A stretch of DNA of 11,932 nucleotides, from assembly GCA_902494565.1 (NCBI GenBank), contig CABUTN010000051.1, forward strand, positions 1 through 11,932, written 5' to 3'. The position numbers were made by a program, and so were the translations under genes. Below are positions 1 to 6,858 of the stretch, in pieces. A model generated the notes under the pieces. That model searched no databases, was not told the origin of the DNA, and saw only the letters and a program-made list of their open reading frames with translations. The stretch comes from an uncultured Collinsella sp. (GTDB lineage: Bacteria; Actinomycetota; Coriobacteriia; Coriobacteriales; Coriobacteriaceae). Numbering within the stretch: the first letter of the stretch is position 1; each line of letters starts with the position of its first letter.

Positions 1-101
1 ATGGGGGGCACGCCCGGTCCCGTTCCGAACCCGGAAGCTAAGCCCCATCGCGCCGAGAGTACTGCGGGGTCAGCCCGTGGGAGGCCAGGGCGCCGCTGAC
101 C
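1..101 (+). rRNA. rrf: 5S ribosomal RNA, 3' portion (5' end outside the window)
   Basis: This is the tail of a 5S rRNA gene. The universally conserved loop B/C region is readable at 25-43 (CCGAACCCGGAAGCTAAGC), followed by the CGCCGAGAGTACTG segment and the GGGGTCAGCCCGTGGGAG arm. The 3' strand of terminal helix I (CGCCGCTGACC) ends near 101. Aligned by eye to the E. coli 5S, about 15-20 nt of the 5' end are missing, because the window starts inside the gene. Its position just before a strong terminator indicates the end of an rRNA operon. The exact mature 3' end is uncertain by a few bases. Confidence 0.92.
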
Positions 102-135
102 GGTGGACGGCACCGAGCCATCATCGAACTTAGAA

Positions 136-165
136 GGGGAGGCCTCGCGGCCTCCCCCTTTTTTT
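136..165 (+). terminator. Rho-independent terminator of the rRNA operon
   Basis: A perfect 9-bp stem (GGGGAGGCC at 136-144 with GGCCTCCCC at 149-157) closes a 4-nt TCGC loop and is followed by CTTTTTTT (158-165). It lies about 35 nt after the 5S end, where an rRNA operon terminator is expected. The 34 nt between the mature 5S end and the stem show no tRNA or other gene. Confidence 0.93.
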
Positions 166-233
166 GCGTTTAATAGAGAGTTGTAATACAAGAACTCGCC
201 TTCGTTTAGCTTGTCTTACTGTTTGGCTGTATT

Positions 234-264
234 TTGAGTCCTTCTTTTGTATTTGCGCGATAAT
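234..264 (+). promoter_or_regulatory. possible promoter for coaE
   Basis: In the 127-bp gap between the rRNA terminator and coaE, the best pair is TTGAGT (234-239; 4 of 6 to TTGACA) and GATAAT (259-264; 5 of 6 to TATAAT). The spacer of 19 bp is longer than ideal. The gap is visibly AT-richer than the flanking genes and follows a strong terminator, so some promoter must lie here. This exact pair is only a candidate. Confidence 0.3.
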
Positions 265-292
265 AACTCCCATTGGCGTTAGGGAGGACTTG

Positions 293-934
293 ATGTTTAC
301 CGTTTTTGTCTTAGGCAATATTGCTTCGGGTAAATCGACTGCCTGCCGCTATCTCGAATCTCATGGCGCCATGCTTATCGATCTGGATGAGCTTTCCAAA
401 TCGTTGTATGTGCCAGGCTCCGATATCGTCAATGCCCTCGCGGAAGTATTCGGTTGGGACATTCTGGACGGGGAGGGCGGCATTCGCCGCAATGTCCTCG
501 CTGCTCGAGCTTTCGCCTCTCCTGATACAGTTGCGCGGCTCAATGGCATCGTTCATCCGGTTCTCATCGAACAGCTGTCACTGAGGATTCTTGATCCGGT
601 TTGCTGCACGGTTTCGTCCCCCCGTTATCCCTTTGCGGTTGTTGAGGTTTCTGCCCCGACTGGTTTTGAGGATGCTTTTGGCCTGGCAGATGAAATCCTG
701 GTTATCAGCGCTCCTTTAGCAGTTCGTCGCGAGCGTGCCATTCATCGTGGTATGGAGTCTTCTGATTTTGATGCGCGCTCTGCATGCCAACCTGATGAGG
801 CTTCGCTTTGCAATCTCGCTACGACGGTAATCGATAATGCGGCAGGCGATAACTCGCTCTTTGAACAACTGGACGCATGGCTTGCGTGCCATGGCTTCGG
901 GGATGTAGTGGATAAGGATGAGGCCGATGCCTAA
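293..934 (+). CDS. coaE: dephospho-CoA kinase (CoaE)
   Basis: CoaE phosphorylates the 3'-hydroxyl of the ribose of dephospho-CoA with ATP, the last step of coenzyme A synthesis, in the cytoplasm. The 213-residue product is close to the usual family length (about 200). The P-loop is at residues 8-16 (GNIASGKST). The acidic IDLDEL segment (29-34), the dG.i.R..L region (60-70), the LNGIVHP motif (83-89) and the terminal VIDN (179-182) follow the CoaE order. The region normally reading PLLFE is divergent (APTGFED, 121-127), so the substrate-side lid is atypical. The reading frame stays open upstream to about 164, but ATG 293 is preferred: AGGGAGG (281-287) sits 5 nt before it and the P-loop follows at the usual distance. 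The 3' end overlaps the lytic transglycosylase gene by 8 nt, implying translational coupling. The family assignment is firm; activity is inferred. Confidence 0.9.
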   Translation: MFTVFVLGNIASGKSTACRYLESHGAMLIDLDELSKSLYVPGSDIVNALAEVFGWDILDGEGGIRRNVLAARAFASPDTVARLNGIVHPVLIEQLSLRILDPVCCTVSSPRYPFAVVEVSAPTGFEDAFGLADEILVISAPLAVRRERAIHRGMESSDFDARSACQPDEASLCNLATTVIDNAAGDNSLFEQLDAWLACHGFGDVVDKDEADA

Positions 935-1508
935 GACACGTTTCTTTACGTGGTATCGCGTGGCGCCACTTGCCGTCGTGTTCGTCTTCGGCCTTATTTC
1001 GCTCGTCTACTCGTATGCCCCTGCCGCCTTCTTTAAGCCTTTGTATCCAATTGACTACGAGGCGTACGTAAAGCAATCGAGCATTTCGCACAATCTTGAT
1101 CCGTATCTGGTGTGTGCTGTCATAAAGTCGGAATCGAATTGGGATCCCGAGGCTGAGTCGAATCAAGGCGCACAGGGATTGATGCAGCTGATGCCCGAGA
1201 CTGCCCAGGATATGATTGCTAAGGGTCTTGTCGATGGCAGCGACTATTCAGCCGGCGACCTTAACGATCCCGCTACGAACATCGAGTTTGGCTGTGCGTA
1301 TCTTTCGTATCTTCTGACGTATTTTAACGGGTCGACTGACAGTGCCATTGCCGCCTATAACGCCGGCATGGGCAATGTCGACGGATGGGCGCAGCAGAGC
1401 ACGTCGCTTCATAATGCAATCACCTTTCCCGAGACGCAGGCGTATCTGATTCGTGTCAATAATGCCTGGGTTCGCTACAAGACCCTCTATCCCGATCGGT
1501 TCGTATAG
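927..1508 (+). CDS. membrane-anchored SLT-family lytic transglycosylase
   Basis: This protein is predicted to cleave the MurNAc-GlcNAc glycosidic bond of peptidoglycan, leaving a 1,6-anhydroMurNAc end, on the outer face of the membrane. The 193-residue product has a basic N-terminus, one hydrophobic segment (about residues 12-30, an uncleaved anchor or signal peptide) and a single SLT (goose-lysozyme-like) domain. Catalytic Glu69 lies in KSESNWDP, followed by GAQGLMQLMPETA (81-93) and AYNAG (143-147), all hallmark motifs. It is a short version with no LysM or SH3 wall-binding domain. I chose ATG 927, which has AAGG and GAGG upstream at 914-923; ATG 918, three codons earlier, is also possible. 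It overlaps coaE by 8 nt and is followed 51 nt later by uvrB, so the three genes are probably co-transcribed. The substrate and role in growth or division are not visible. Confidence 0.88.
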   Translation: MPKTRFFTWYRVAPLAVVFVFGLISLVYSYAPAAFFKPLYPIDYEAYVKQSSISHNLDPYLVCAVIKSESNWDPEAESNQGAQGLMQLMPETAQDMIAKGLVDGSDYSAGDLNDPATNIEFGCAYLSYLLTYFNGSTDSAIAAYNAGMGNVDGWAQQSTSLHNAITFPETQAYLIRVNNAWVRYKTLYPDRFV

Positions 1509-1559
1509 GACTATGCCTGCCGCCTGCGTATACTGCAGATATATGAGTTAGGAGTATCC

Positions 1560-3800
1560 ATGGCGGAATTTGAAGTTGAGCGTGTTGGAGGAGAGCTCAA
1601 ACGTTTTGGCGTTGAGGGCTCTGAGGTGCCGTTTGAGGTCGTGTCTCCATACGAGCCCGCCGGTTCCCAGCCTAAGGCCATTGAGTCGCTTGTGCAGGGT
1701 GTGAGGGACGGAGATCGCTATCAGGTTTTGCTGGGCGTGACTGGTTCGGGCAAGACCTTCACGATGGCTAAGACTATTGAGGCCCTGGGGAAGCCGACGC
1801 TGGTCATGGCTCCCAACAAAACGCTTGCCGCTCAGCTTGCGAGCGAGCTCAAGGAATTCTTCCCTAACAACGCCGTGGTCTATTTTGTGTCGTACTACGA
1901 CTACTATCAGCCCGAGGCGTATGTGCCGCAAAGCGATACATATATCGAGAAAGACTCCTCGATTAACGAAGAGGTCGAGATGCTGCGCCATCAGGCGACC
2001 GCGTCACTGCTCTCTCGACGTGATGTGATCGTTGTCGCATCGGTCTCGTGTATCTATGGCATTGGCTCTCCTGAGGACTATGCGGGTCTGGCTCCAAACG
2101 TCGACAAGAAGGTGCCGCTCGAGCGCGATGACTTTATCCATGCGCTTATCGACATTCAATATGATCGCAATGACTATGACCTGGCGCGTGGCACGTTTCG
2201 CGTGCGCGGCGATGTTGTCGACGTGTATCCGCCTTATGCCGAGCATCCGTTGCGGTTTGAGTTCTTTGGCGACGAGGTCGAGCTGATTGCCGAGATCGAT
2301 GAGGTCACCGGTGAGATGCTTCGTGAGTACGAGGCCATCCCCGTATGGCCGGCATCACACTACGTGACCGAGAAGCCGAAGGTCAAGGCCGCTCTGAAAT
2401 CGATCAGCGAAGAGTGCGAGAAGCGCGTGGCGGAGCTCAAGGCGACCGACAAGTTGCTCGAGGCGCAGCGTCTGCAGCAGCGCACCGATTATGATCTTGA
2501 GATGCTCGAGACGATGGGCTTTTGCAACGGCATCGAGAACTACTCGCGTCATCTGGACGGTCGCAAGCCGGGTGAGCCGCCGTTTACCCTAATCGATTAC
2601 TTTCCCAAGGATATGCTCTGCATCATCGATGAGAGCCATGTGACGGTGCCGCAGATTCGCGGCATGCACGAAGGTGACCGCTCGCGTAAGGTGACGCTGG
2701 TGGAACACGGTTTTCGCCTGCCCTCGGCGCTCGATAACCGCCCGCTTCGTTTCGATGAGTTTGAGGCAAGGATCCCCCAGTTTATCTATGTTTCGGCCAC
2801 GCCGGGCGACTACGAGCTGCGGGTGAGCCAAAACGACGTGGAGCAGATTATTCGTCCGACCGGCCTGCTCGACCCCAAGATTGACGTGCGTCCAGTTCGC
2901 GGTCAGATTGACGATCTTGAGGACGAGATTCGCGAGCGCGTTGCCCGCAAGGAGCGCGTGCTGGTGACCACGTTGACCAAGCGCATGGCCGAGGACCTGA
3001 CCGACCATCTGCTCGACGCGGGCATTAAGGTCAATTACATGCACTCTGATACGGCGACAATGGACCGTGTCGAGATCCTGCGAACGCTGCGCGAGGGCAA
3101 GATCGATGTTCTCGTTGGCATCAACCTGCTTCGCGAGGGCTTGGATCTCCCTGAGGTCTCACTGGTGGCAATTCTCGATGCCGATAAGGAAGGCTTCTTG
3201 CGCAACCGCCGTTCGTTGATTCAGACGATTGGCCGTGCGGCCCGTAACGCCGATGGCGAAGTCATCATGTATGCAGACGTTGTGACCGATTCGATGAAAG
3301 AGGCCATCGAGGAGACGCAGCGTCGTCGCGAGATTCAGATGGCATATAACGAAGAACATGGCATTGTGCCCAAGACGGTGCGCAAGGCCATCAACGACAT
3401 CTCAAGTTTTATTGCCGAGGCCGAAAAGACCGTGGGGTCCAAGGGACGCTCGAAGGGCGACTCTCTTGGCCATGGCGCATTCTATACGCCCGATGAGTCG
3501 GGCGAGGGCGGTGTGCCGGAAACGGTGGCGCCCGAGCAGACACTTGCGGAGCAGTTGGAAGAACTGCCGCATGACGAGCTTGTGCGGATTGTCGAAACCA
3601 TGGAAGAGGATATGCGTAACGCTTCTGCCGCTATGGACTTTGAGGAGGCGGCGCGCCTGCGCGATGCCGTCGTTCAGATTCGGGCGATGCTCGAGGGTGC
3701 GTCTGAGGACGAGACGATCGAGCGCTTACGCTCGCAGGCCCGCAAGGGTTCCACGTTCGCATCGGGCAGAAAACGCCAGGGTGCACGGTTTAAGAAATAG
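1560..3800 (+). CDS. uvrB: excinuclease ABC subunit B (UvrB)
   Basis: UvrB is the damage-verifying, ATP-dependent component of nucleotide excision repair. UvrA loads it onto lesions and it recruits UvrC. The 746-residue product has Walker A GVTGSGKT (59-66), the YYDYYQPEAYVP beta-hairpin region that clamps DNA (from about 112), the SSINEEVEMLRHQAT segment (133-147), Walker B-type DESH (357-360), helicase motif VI QTIGRAAR, and a C-terminal UVR domain (about 674-709) for UvrC contact. It is somewhat longer than typical UvrB (about 660-710). An N-terminal extension of about 20 residues precedes the conserved YEPAGSQPKAI, and a low-complexity linker precedes the UVR domain. ATG 1560 has TAGGAG (1549-1554) 5 nt upstream. 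A TATACT (1529-1534) could be a -10 for an internal promoter, but no good -35 and no LexA box is visible before the gene. A terminator follows the stop. Confidence 0.98.
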   Translation: MAEFEVERVGGELKRFGVEGSEVPFEVVSPYEPAGSQPKAIESLVQGVRDGDRYQVLLGVTGSGKTFTMAKTIEALGKPTLVMAPNKTLAAQLASELKEFFPNNAVVYFVSYYDYYQPEAYVPQSDTYIEKDSSINEEVEMLRHQATASLLSRRDVIVVASVSCIYGIGSPEDYAGLAPNVDKKVPLERDDFIHALIDIQYDRNDYDLARGTFRVRGDVVDVYPPYAEHPLRFEFFGDEVELIAEIDEVTGEMLREYEAIPVWPASHYVTEKPKVKAALKSISEECEKRVAELKATDKLLEAQRLQQRTDYDLEMLETMGFCNGIENYSRHLDGRKPGEPPFTLIDYFPKDMLCIIDESHVTVPQIRGMHEGDRSRKVTLVEHGFRLPSALDNRPLRFDEFEARIPQFIYVSATPGDYELRVSQNDVEQIIRPTGLLDPKIDVRPVRGQIDDLEDEIRERVARKERVLVTTLTKRMAEDLTDHLLDAGIKVNYMHSDTATMDRVEILRTLREGKIDVLVGINLLREGLDLPEVSLVAILDADKEGFLRNRRSLIQTIGRAARNADGEVIMYADVVTDSMKEAIEETQRRREIQMAYNEEHGIVPKTVRKAINDISSFIAEAEKTVGSKGRSKGDSLGHGAFYTPDESGEGGVPETVAPEQTLAEQLEELPHDELVRIVETMEEDMRNASAAMDFEEAARLRDAVVQIRAMLEGASEDETIERLRSQARKGSTFASGRKRQGARFKK

Positions 3801-3805
3801 CGAAC

Positions 3806-3846
3806 AGGCCCCGAGTTCCCTGTGGAGCTCGGGGCCTATGTCTTTT
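3806..3846 (+). terminator. intrinsic terminator after uvrB, between convergent genes
   Basis: AGGCCCCGAG (3806-3815) pairs perfectly with CTCGGGGCCT (3828-3837). The stem extends inward by four more pairs including one G-T, leaving the loop CTGT (3820-3823). A short imperfect T-run (TCTTTT) follows at 3841-3846. It begins 6 nt after the uvrB stop and ends about 20 nt before the 3' end of the minus-strand flavoprotein gene. The reverse complement gives the same stem followed by a weaker TATTTCTT, so it may serve both convergent transcripts. Confidence 0.82.
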
Positions 3847-3865
3847 GCACGCTAGAATTTGTGCG

Positions 3866-5506
3866 TTAGAGGTCTGCGATCAGGGCTTCAGCACAACGGA
3901 TGCCGTCGGTGGCCGCGCTCATGATGCCGCCGGCATATCCAGCTCCCTCACCACAAGGGTAGAGGCCCGGGGTCGACACGGCATGGCACGTTCGGTCTCG
4001 GGTGACAGTGACCGGTGAGCTCGAACGAGTCTCCACGCCGGTAAGAACGGCATCGGGACGGCTGTAGCCTCGTAGCTTTTTTCCGAGTAGGGGAAGTCCC
4101 AGGCGGAGCGACTCGACGATATGCTGCGGTAGGGCTTCGTCAATTGCCGTCCAGGTCACACCGAGCGGATAGGTGGGCTTTACCTTTCCGGGCGCCTTGC
4201 TGGCGCGTCCTGCGAGGAAATCTCCGACGAGTTGTGCCGGTGCGTTCCAGTTGGAACCGCCCAGGCGATAGGCGGCCGCCTCGTAGGCACGCTGGAGCTC
4301 GATGCCGGCGAGCGGGTCATCGTTGGGAAGGTCCTCAGGCGTGACGTTAACGAGCAGGGCGGCATTTGCGTTGCGTCCGTCGCGGGCATTGAGACTGGCC
4401 CCGTTGACGCACAGATGGCACGGTTCTGAGGAGGCGGCAACAACCTGTCCGCCGGGGCACATGCAAAACGAGAACACGCTGCGGCCGTTGGGAAGATGGG
4501 CAACAAGTTTGTAGGGGGCCGCCCCGAGCGCTGGATGTCCCGCCGAGGCTCCATATTGGGCTCGGTCGATGTCGCGTTGCGGATGCTCGATGCGAACGCC
4601 CATGGCAAAGGTCTTTTGTGCGAGGGCCACGTTGTGGTCCTTAAGGAGCTCAAAAATATCGCGAGCAGAATGCCCGCAGGCGAGGATGAGGTGCTTTGTC
4701 TCGATTGACTCGTAAGCGGCGTCTTGGGACGATTGGACATCAATACCGGTGATGGCGCCAGACGCGTCGATGCGAATGTCGACGAGCTTCGTTCGATAAC
4801 GGACGACACCTCCGAGCCGCTCGATGCGCTGGGATATAGCGGTGACAACCTTGGGAAGGATGTCGGAGCCAATGTGCGGCTTGGCATCCCACAGAATATC
4901 GCGGGGCGCACCCGCCTCGACGAAGGTTTCGAGGATAAGGCGATGGGCGGGATTTTTTGTTCCCGTATTGAGCTTGCCGTCCGAGAAGGTCCCCGCGCCG
5001 CCCAGACCAAACTGGATATTGCTCTCGGGGTCGAGGATGCGCTCCTTTAGAAAGAGGTCGATCGCCTGCGAGCGGCGAAATGCCGGGTCGCCGCGCTCGA
5101 TAAGCAAGGGCTTCAGACCCGCTTCGGCAAGGGTGAGTGCAGCGAAAAGGCCGGCGCATCCGGCGCCGACAACGACAGGGTGTTCTTGAGGTGCGTCGGA
5201 GACGGGGGAGGGGAATGAAGGCTCATCGTCTTCTATCGCGCGTACGCGCGAGCGGTCACGCTCGGCAACGCTGTCGACCGCTTCTCGCTCGAGGTGGGGA
5301 CTAGTCAGCTCAACACGAAAGCTCAGGATAAAATGGACGTCTCGTTTTTTGCGAGCGTCGATTGACTTGCGGTGGAGTTCGATGGACTTGATCTCGGAGT
5401 CCTTGCAACGTAGGATGCGCTTGGCGACTCGCTTGCCAACAATGAGGCAGGCATTTTCATCGCCGGCTTCATCGAGCGACGCGTTGACTTGGGTGATTTC
5501 GATCAT
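3866..5506 (-). CDS. COG2509-type NAD(P)/FAD-dependent oxidoreductase, function unassigned
   Basis: This 546-residue flavoprotein belongs to the family often annotated as uncharacterised FAD-dependent dehydrogenase. An N-terminal domain of about 70 residues contains the family motif HRKSIDARKKRDVHF (45-59). A charged linker (about 72-108) leads to the Rossmann FAD-binding fold, with GAGCAG (114-119) and the ribose-binding Glu137 in LLIERG. The C-terminal motif LYPCGEGAGYAGGI typifies the second FAD contact. There is no signal peptide or membrane segment, so it is cytoplasmic. I chose ATG at 5506 because AAGGAG (5513-5518 on the opposite strand) lies 6 nt upstream and the protein then starts where this family does; an open extension of 41 codons upstream runs through a terminator hairpin and is not believable. 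It is the last gene of the minus-strand group after mrp and a BaiN-like gene. Its substrate is unknown. Confidence 0.88.
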   Translation of the reverse strand: MIEITQVNASLDEAGDENACLIVGKRVAKRILRCKDSEIKSIELHRKSIDARKKRDVHFILSFRVELTSPHLEREAVDSVAERDRSRVRAIEDDEPSFPSPVSDAPQEHPVVVGAGCAGLFAALTLAEAGLKPLLIERGDPAFRRSQAIDLFLKERILDPESNIQFGLGGAGTFSDGKLNTGTKNPAHRLILETFVEAGAPRDILWDAKPHIGSDILPKVVTAISQRIERLGGVVRYRTKLVDIRIDASGAITGIDVQSSQDAAYESIETKHLILACGHSARDIFELLKDHNVALAQKTFAMGVRIEHPQRDIDRAQYGASAGHPALGAAPYKLVAHLPNGRSVFSFCMCPGGQVVAASSEPCHLCVNGASLNARDGRNANAALLVNVTPEDLPNDDPLAGIELQRAYEAAAYRLGGSNWNAPAQLVGDFLAGRASKAPGKVKPTYPLGVTWTAIDEALPQHIVESLRLGLPLLGKKLRGYSRPDAVLTGVETRSSSPVTVTRDRTCHAVSTPGLYPCGEGAGYAGGIMSAATDGIRCAEALIADL

Positions 5507-5524
5507 CGAGGTCTCCTTAGAGGC

Positions 5525-5556
5525 AAGAAAGAGGCCGTCCGGTATCCCAGACGGCC
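5525..5556 (-). terminator. hairpin between the two flavoprotein genes (terminator or leader hairpin)
   Basis: Read on the minus strand, GGCCGTCTG pairs with CGGACGGCC (9 bp with one G-T wobble; loop GGATAC). TCTTTCTT follows directly. It sits 31 nt after the stop of the BaiN-like gene and only 6 nt before the AAGGAG of the next gene. It can end transcripts from mrp and the BaiN-like gene. If the -10-like element at 5571-5576 is a real promoter, it also forms the 5' leader structure of the COG2509-type mRNA. The interrupted T-run suggests partial termination. Confidence 0.65.
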
Positions 5557-5570
5557 CGAATGCGTTTTTG

Positions 5571-5576
5571 ATTATA
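5571..5576 (-). promoter_or_regulatory. consensus -10 element (TATAAT) before the COG2509-type gene
   Basis: The minus strand reads CTATAATC here, a perfect TATAAT located 10 nt after the stop of the BaiN-like gene. A start of transcription would fall near 5563, just before the hairpin at 5533-5556. No convincing TTGACA-like -35 lies 16-18 nt upstream, so this is a candidate for an independent promoter only. Confidence 0.35.
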
Positions 5577-5586
5577 GACTGCGCGG

Positions 5587-6858
5587 CTACAAGCTGCTTG
5601 CAGCGCGAATGCCCGAGAGCCAGGCCCACGCAAGGTTAAAGCCTCCGCAATCGGCGTCGATGTCGAGCGCTTCGCCGCAGACGTAAAGCGGGGCGTCGAC
5701 AGCGCTGCGCGCGCGTAGACTGGGTGTTGAGATGCTCTCGACAGATACGCCACCACGCGTGACCTGCGCCGAGCGCTCCTCGGCTGTTCCCTCGACGAGC
5801 AACTTAAAGTGCTTGAGGATCGAGACCAGGTGGATGACATCGTTGGAGCCTGGATGGCACTGCTCGAACGCCGTGCAGACGACGCGGGAGAGTTGCGGGG
5901 CGAGCATGCCGTCGAGCCAACGGGGATCGCGGGGCGAAAAGCCGCCGAGCAGCTCAACGCGCCGGTTGAGCATATCGAGCAGCTCGTCTTTGGAGAGGTC
6001 GGGGAAAACGTCGAGCAGGATCGTATCGCCGCGCTGGATACGACGGGAGAGGTTGAAGACAGCGACGCCCGAGATGCCGAAGGTTCGAAACAGTACTTCA
6101 CCGTCTTCGTGCCAGAGCTCACTATGGTTACGGGTGAGCGTCAAGCGGGCGCGGACGCGCAGACCATCCAACGTCTTGAGTGCTGCCCGATCGCCAACGA
6201 CCGTTGCCGATACGGGGCAGAGGATGGGGCGTAGCGAAGTGAGGGGGAGGCTAAACGTATCGGCGATACCGGTGGGGTTGCCGCCCGTGGCGATAATTAC
6301 GGCATGCGCCTGCAGGGCCTCGTTCTTGCGAGGGACATCGGCGAGTGCCTTCCGAAGCGAGCGGAGCTCCGATTTTCGGTCGTCGTGCTTTTTTGCCTTG
6401 AGCGCCCGCGCTGGACGGTCTATTTGGAGTGCCCAGCCTTCGGAAACTTTGTGCGCCGAGGCAACGTTGGCTCCGCAGATTAAGGTGATACCTAGGCGGT
6501 CGCAAACGTTGAGAAGCGCGTTGCGCACCGATTCGGCGCGAAGGGAGCGCGGGTACAGCCGGCCTTCCTCGGAGGTTGTCATGATGCCCAGCGAGGAGAA
6601 GAAACTCATAAGCTCTTGTTCGGGCTGGGGCCCGATGACGGATTCGACGAATGCAGGGTGGTTATACCGCTGAGCATCAATCGATTCGTTGGAGAGGTTG
6701 CAGCGGCCGTTGCCGGTCGCAAGGAGCTTAAGGCCGCAGGCGACATCGCGCTCAACGATGCAGACGCTTTTGCCAGCGCGCGCGGCCGTAATGGCGGCGG
6801 CGAGGCCTGAAGCCCCGCCGCCGATTACCAGGACGTCATAGAAGGCGCTCGTGTTCAC
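5587..6858 (-). CDS. BaiN/HI0933-family NAD(P)/FAD-dependent oxidoreductase
   Basis: This 423-residue flavoprotein belongs to the HI0933-like family (Pfam PF03486), which includes proteins named BaiN, RdsA or aminoacetone oxidase-like. The N-terminal dinucleotide-binding motif is VIGGGASGLAAA (11-22), with Glu36 at the end of the second strand. The family signature GNGRCNLSN is at 49-57, and the C-terminus has the second signature CGEALDIDADCGGFNLAWAW. It has no membrane segment. It starts with GTG at 6858, directly after the TAA of mrp with no gap. Its ribosome binding site (GAGG, 6864-6867 on the opposite strand) is therefore inside the mrp coding region, a strong sign of translational coupling. 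Naming it BaiN would imply bile acid metabolism, which nothing here supports. The true substrate is unknown. A terminator-like hairpin follows. Confidence 0.9.
   Translation of the reverse strand: MNTSAFYDVLVIGGGASGLAAAITAARAGKSVCIVERDVACGLKLLATGNGRCNLSNESIDAQRYNHPAFVESVIGPQPEQELMSFFSSLGIMTTSEEGRLYPRSLRAESVRNALLNVCDRLGITLICGANVASAHKVSEGWALQIDRPARALKAKKHDDRKSELRSLRKALADVPRKNEALQAHAVIIATGGNPTGIADTFSLPLTSLRPILCPVSATVVGDRAALKTLDGLRVRARLTLTRNHSELWHEDGEVLFRTFGISGVAVFNLSRRIQRGDTILLDVFPDLSKDELLDMLNRRVELLGGFSPRDPRWLDGMLAPQLSRVVCTAFEQCHPGSNDVIHLVSILKHFKLLVEGTAEERSAQVTRGGVSVESISTPSLRARSAVDAPLYVCGEALDIDADCGGFNLAWAWLSGIRAASSL

Noticed and set aside
102..130. Possible tRNA or small RNA directly after the 5S gene
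   Set aside because: The segment is too short for a tRNA and has no cloverleaf features; it is best read as the operon trailer before the terminator.
164..292. Upstream extension of the coaE frame
   Set aside because: It begins in the T-run of the rRNA terminator, has no ribosome binding site and adds about 43 residues before the P-loop that CoaE proteins do not have.
1490..1510. GTTCG at the end of the transglycosylase gene as half of a LexA box for uvrB
   Set aside because: No CGAAC half-site occurs at the required 4-nt spacing; the preceding bases do not match.
5732..6673. A 313-codon plus-strand open frame opposite the BaiN-like gene
   Set aside because: It is a Ser/Arg-rich low-complexity translation typical of an antisense shadow; the minus-strand frame has clear flavoprotein signatures from end to end.
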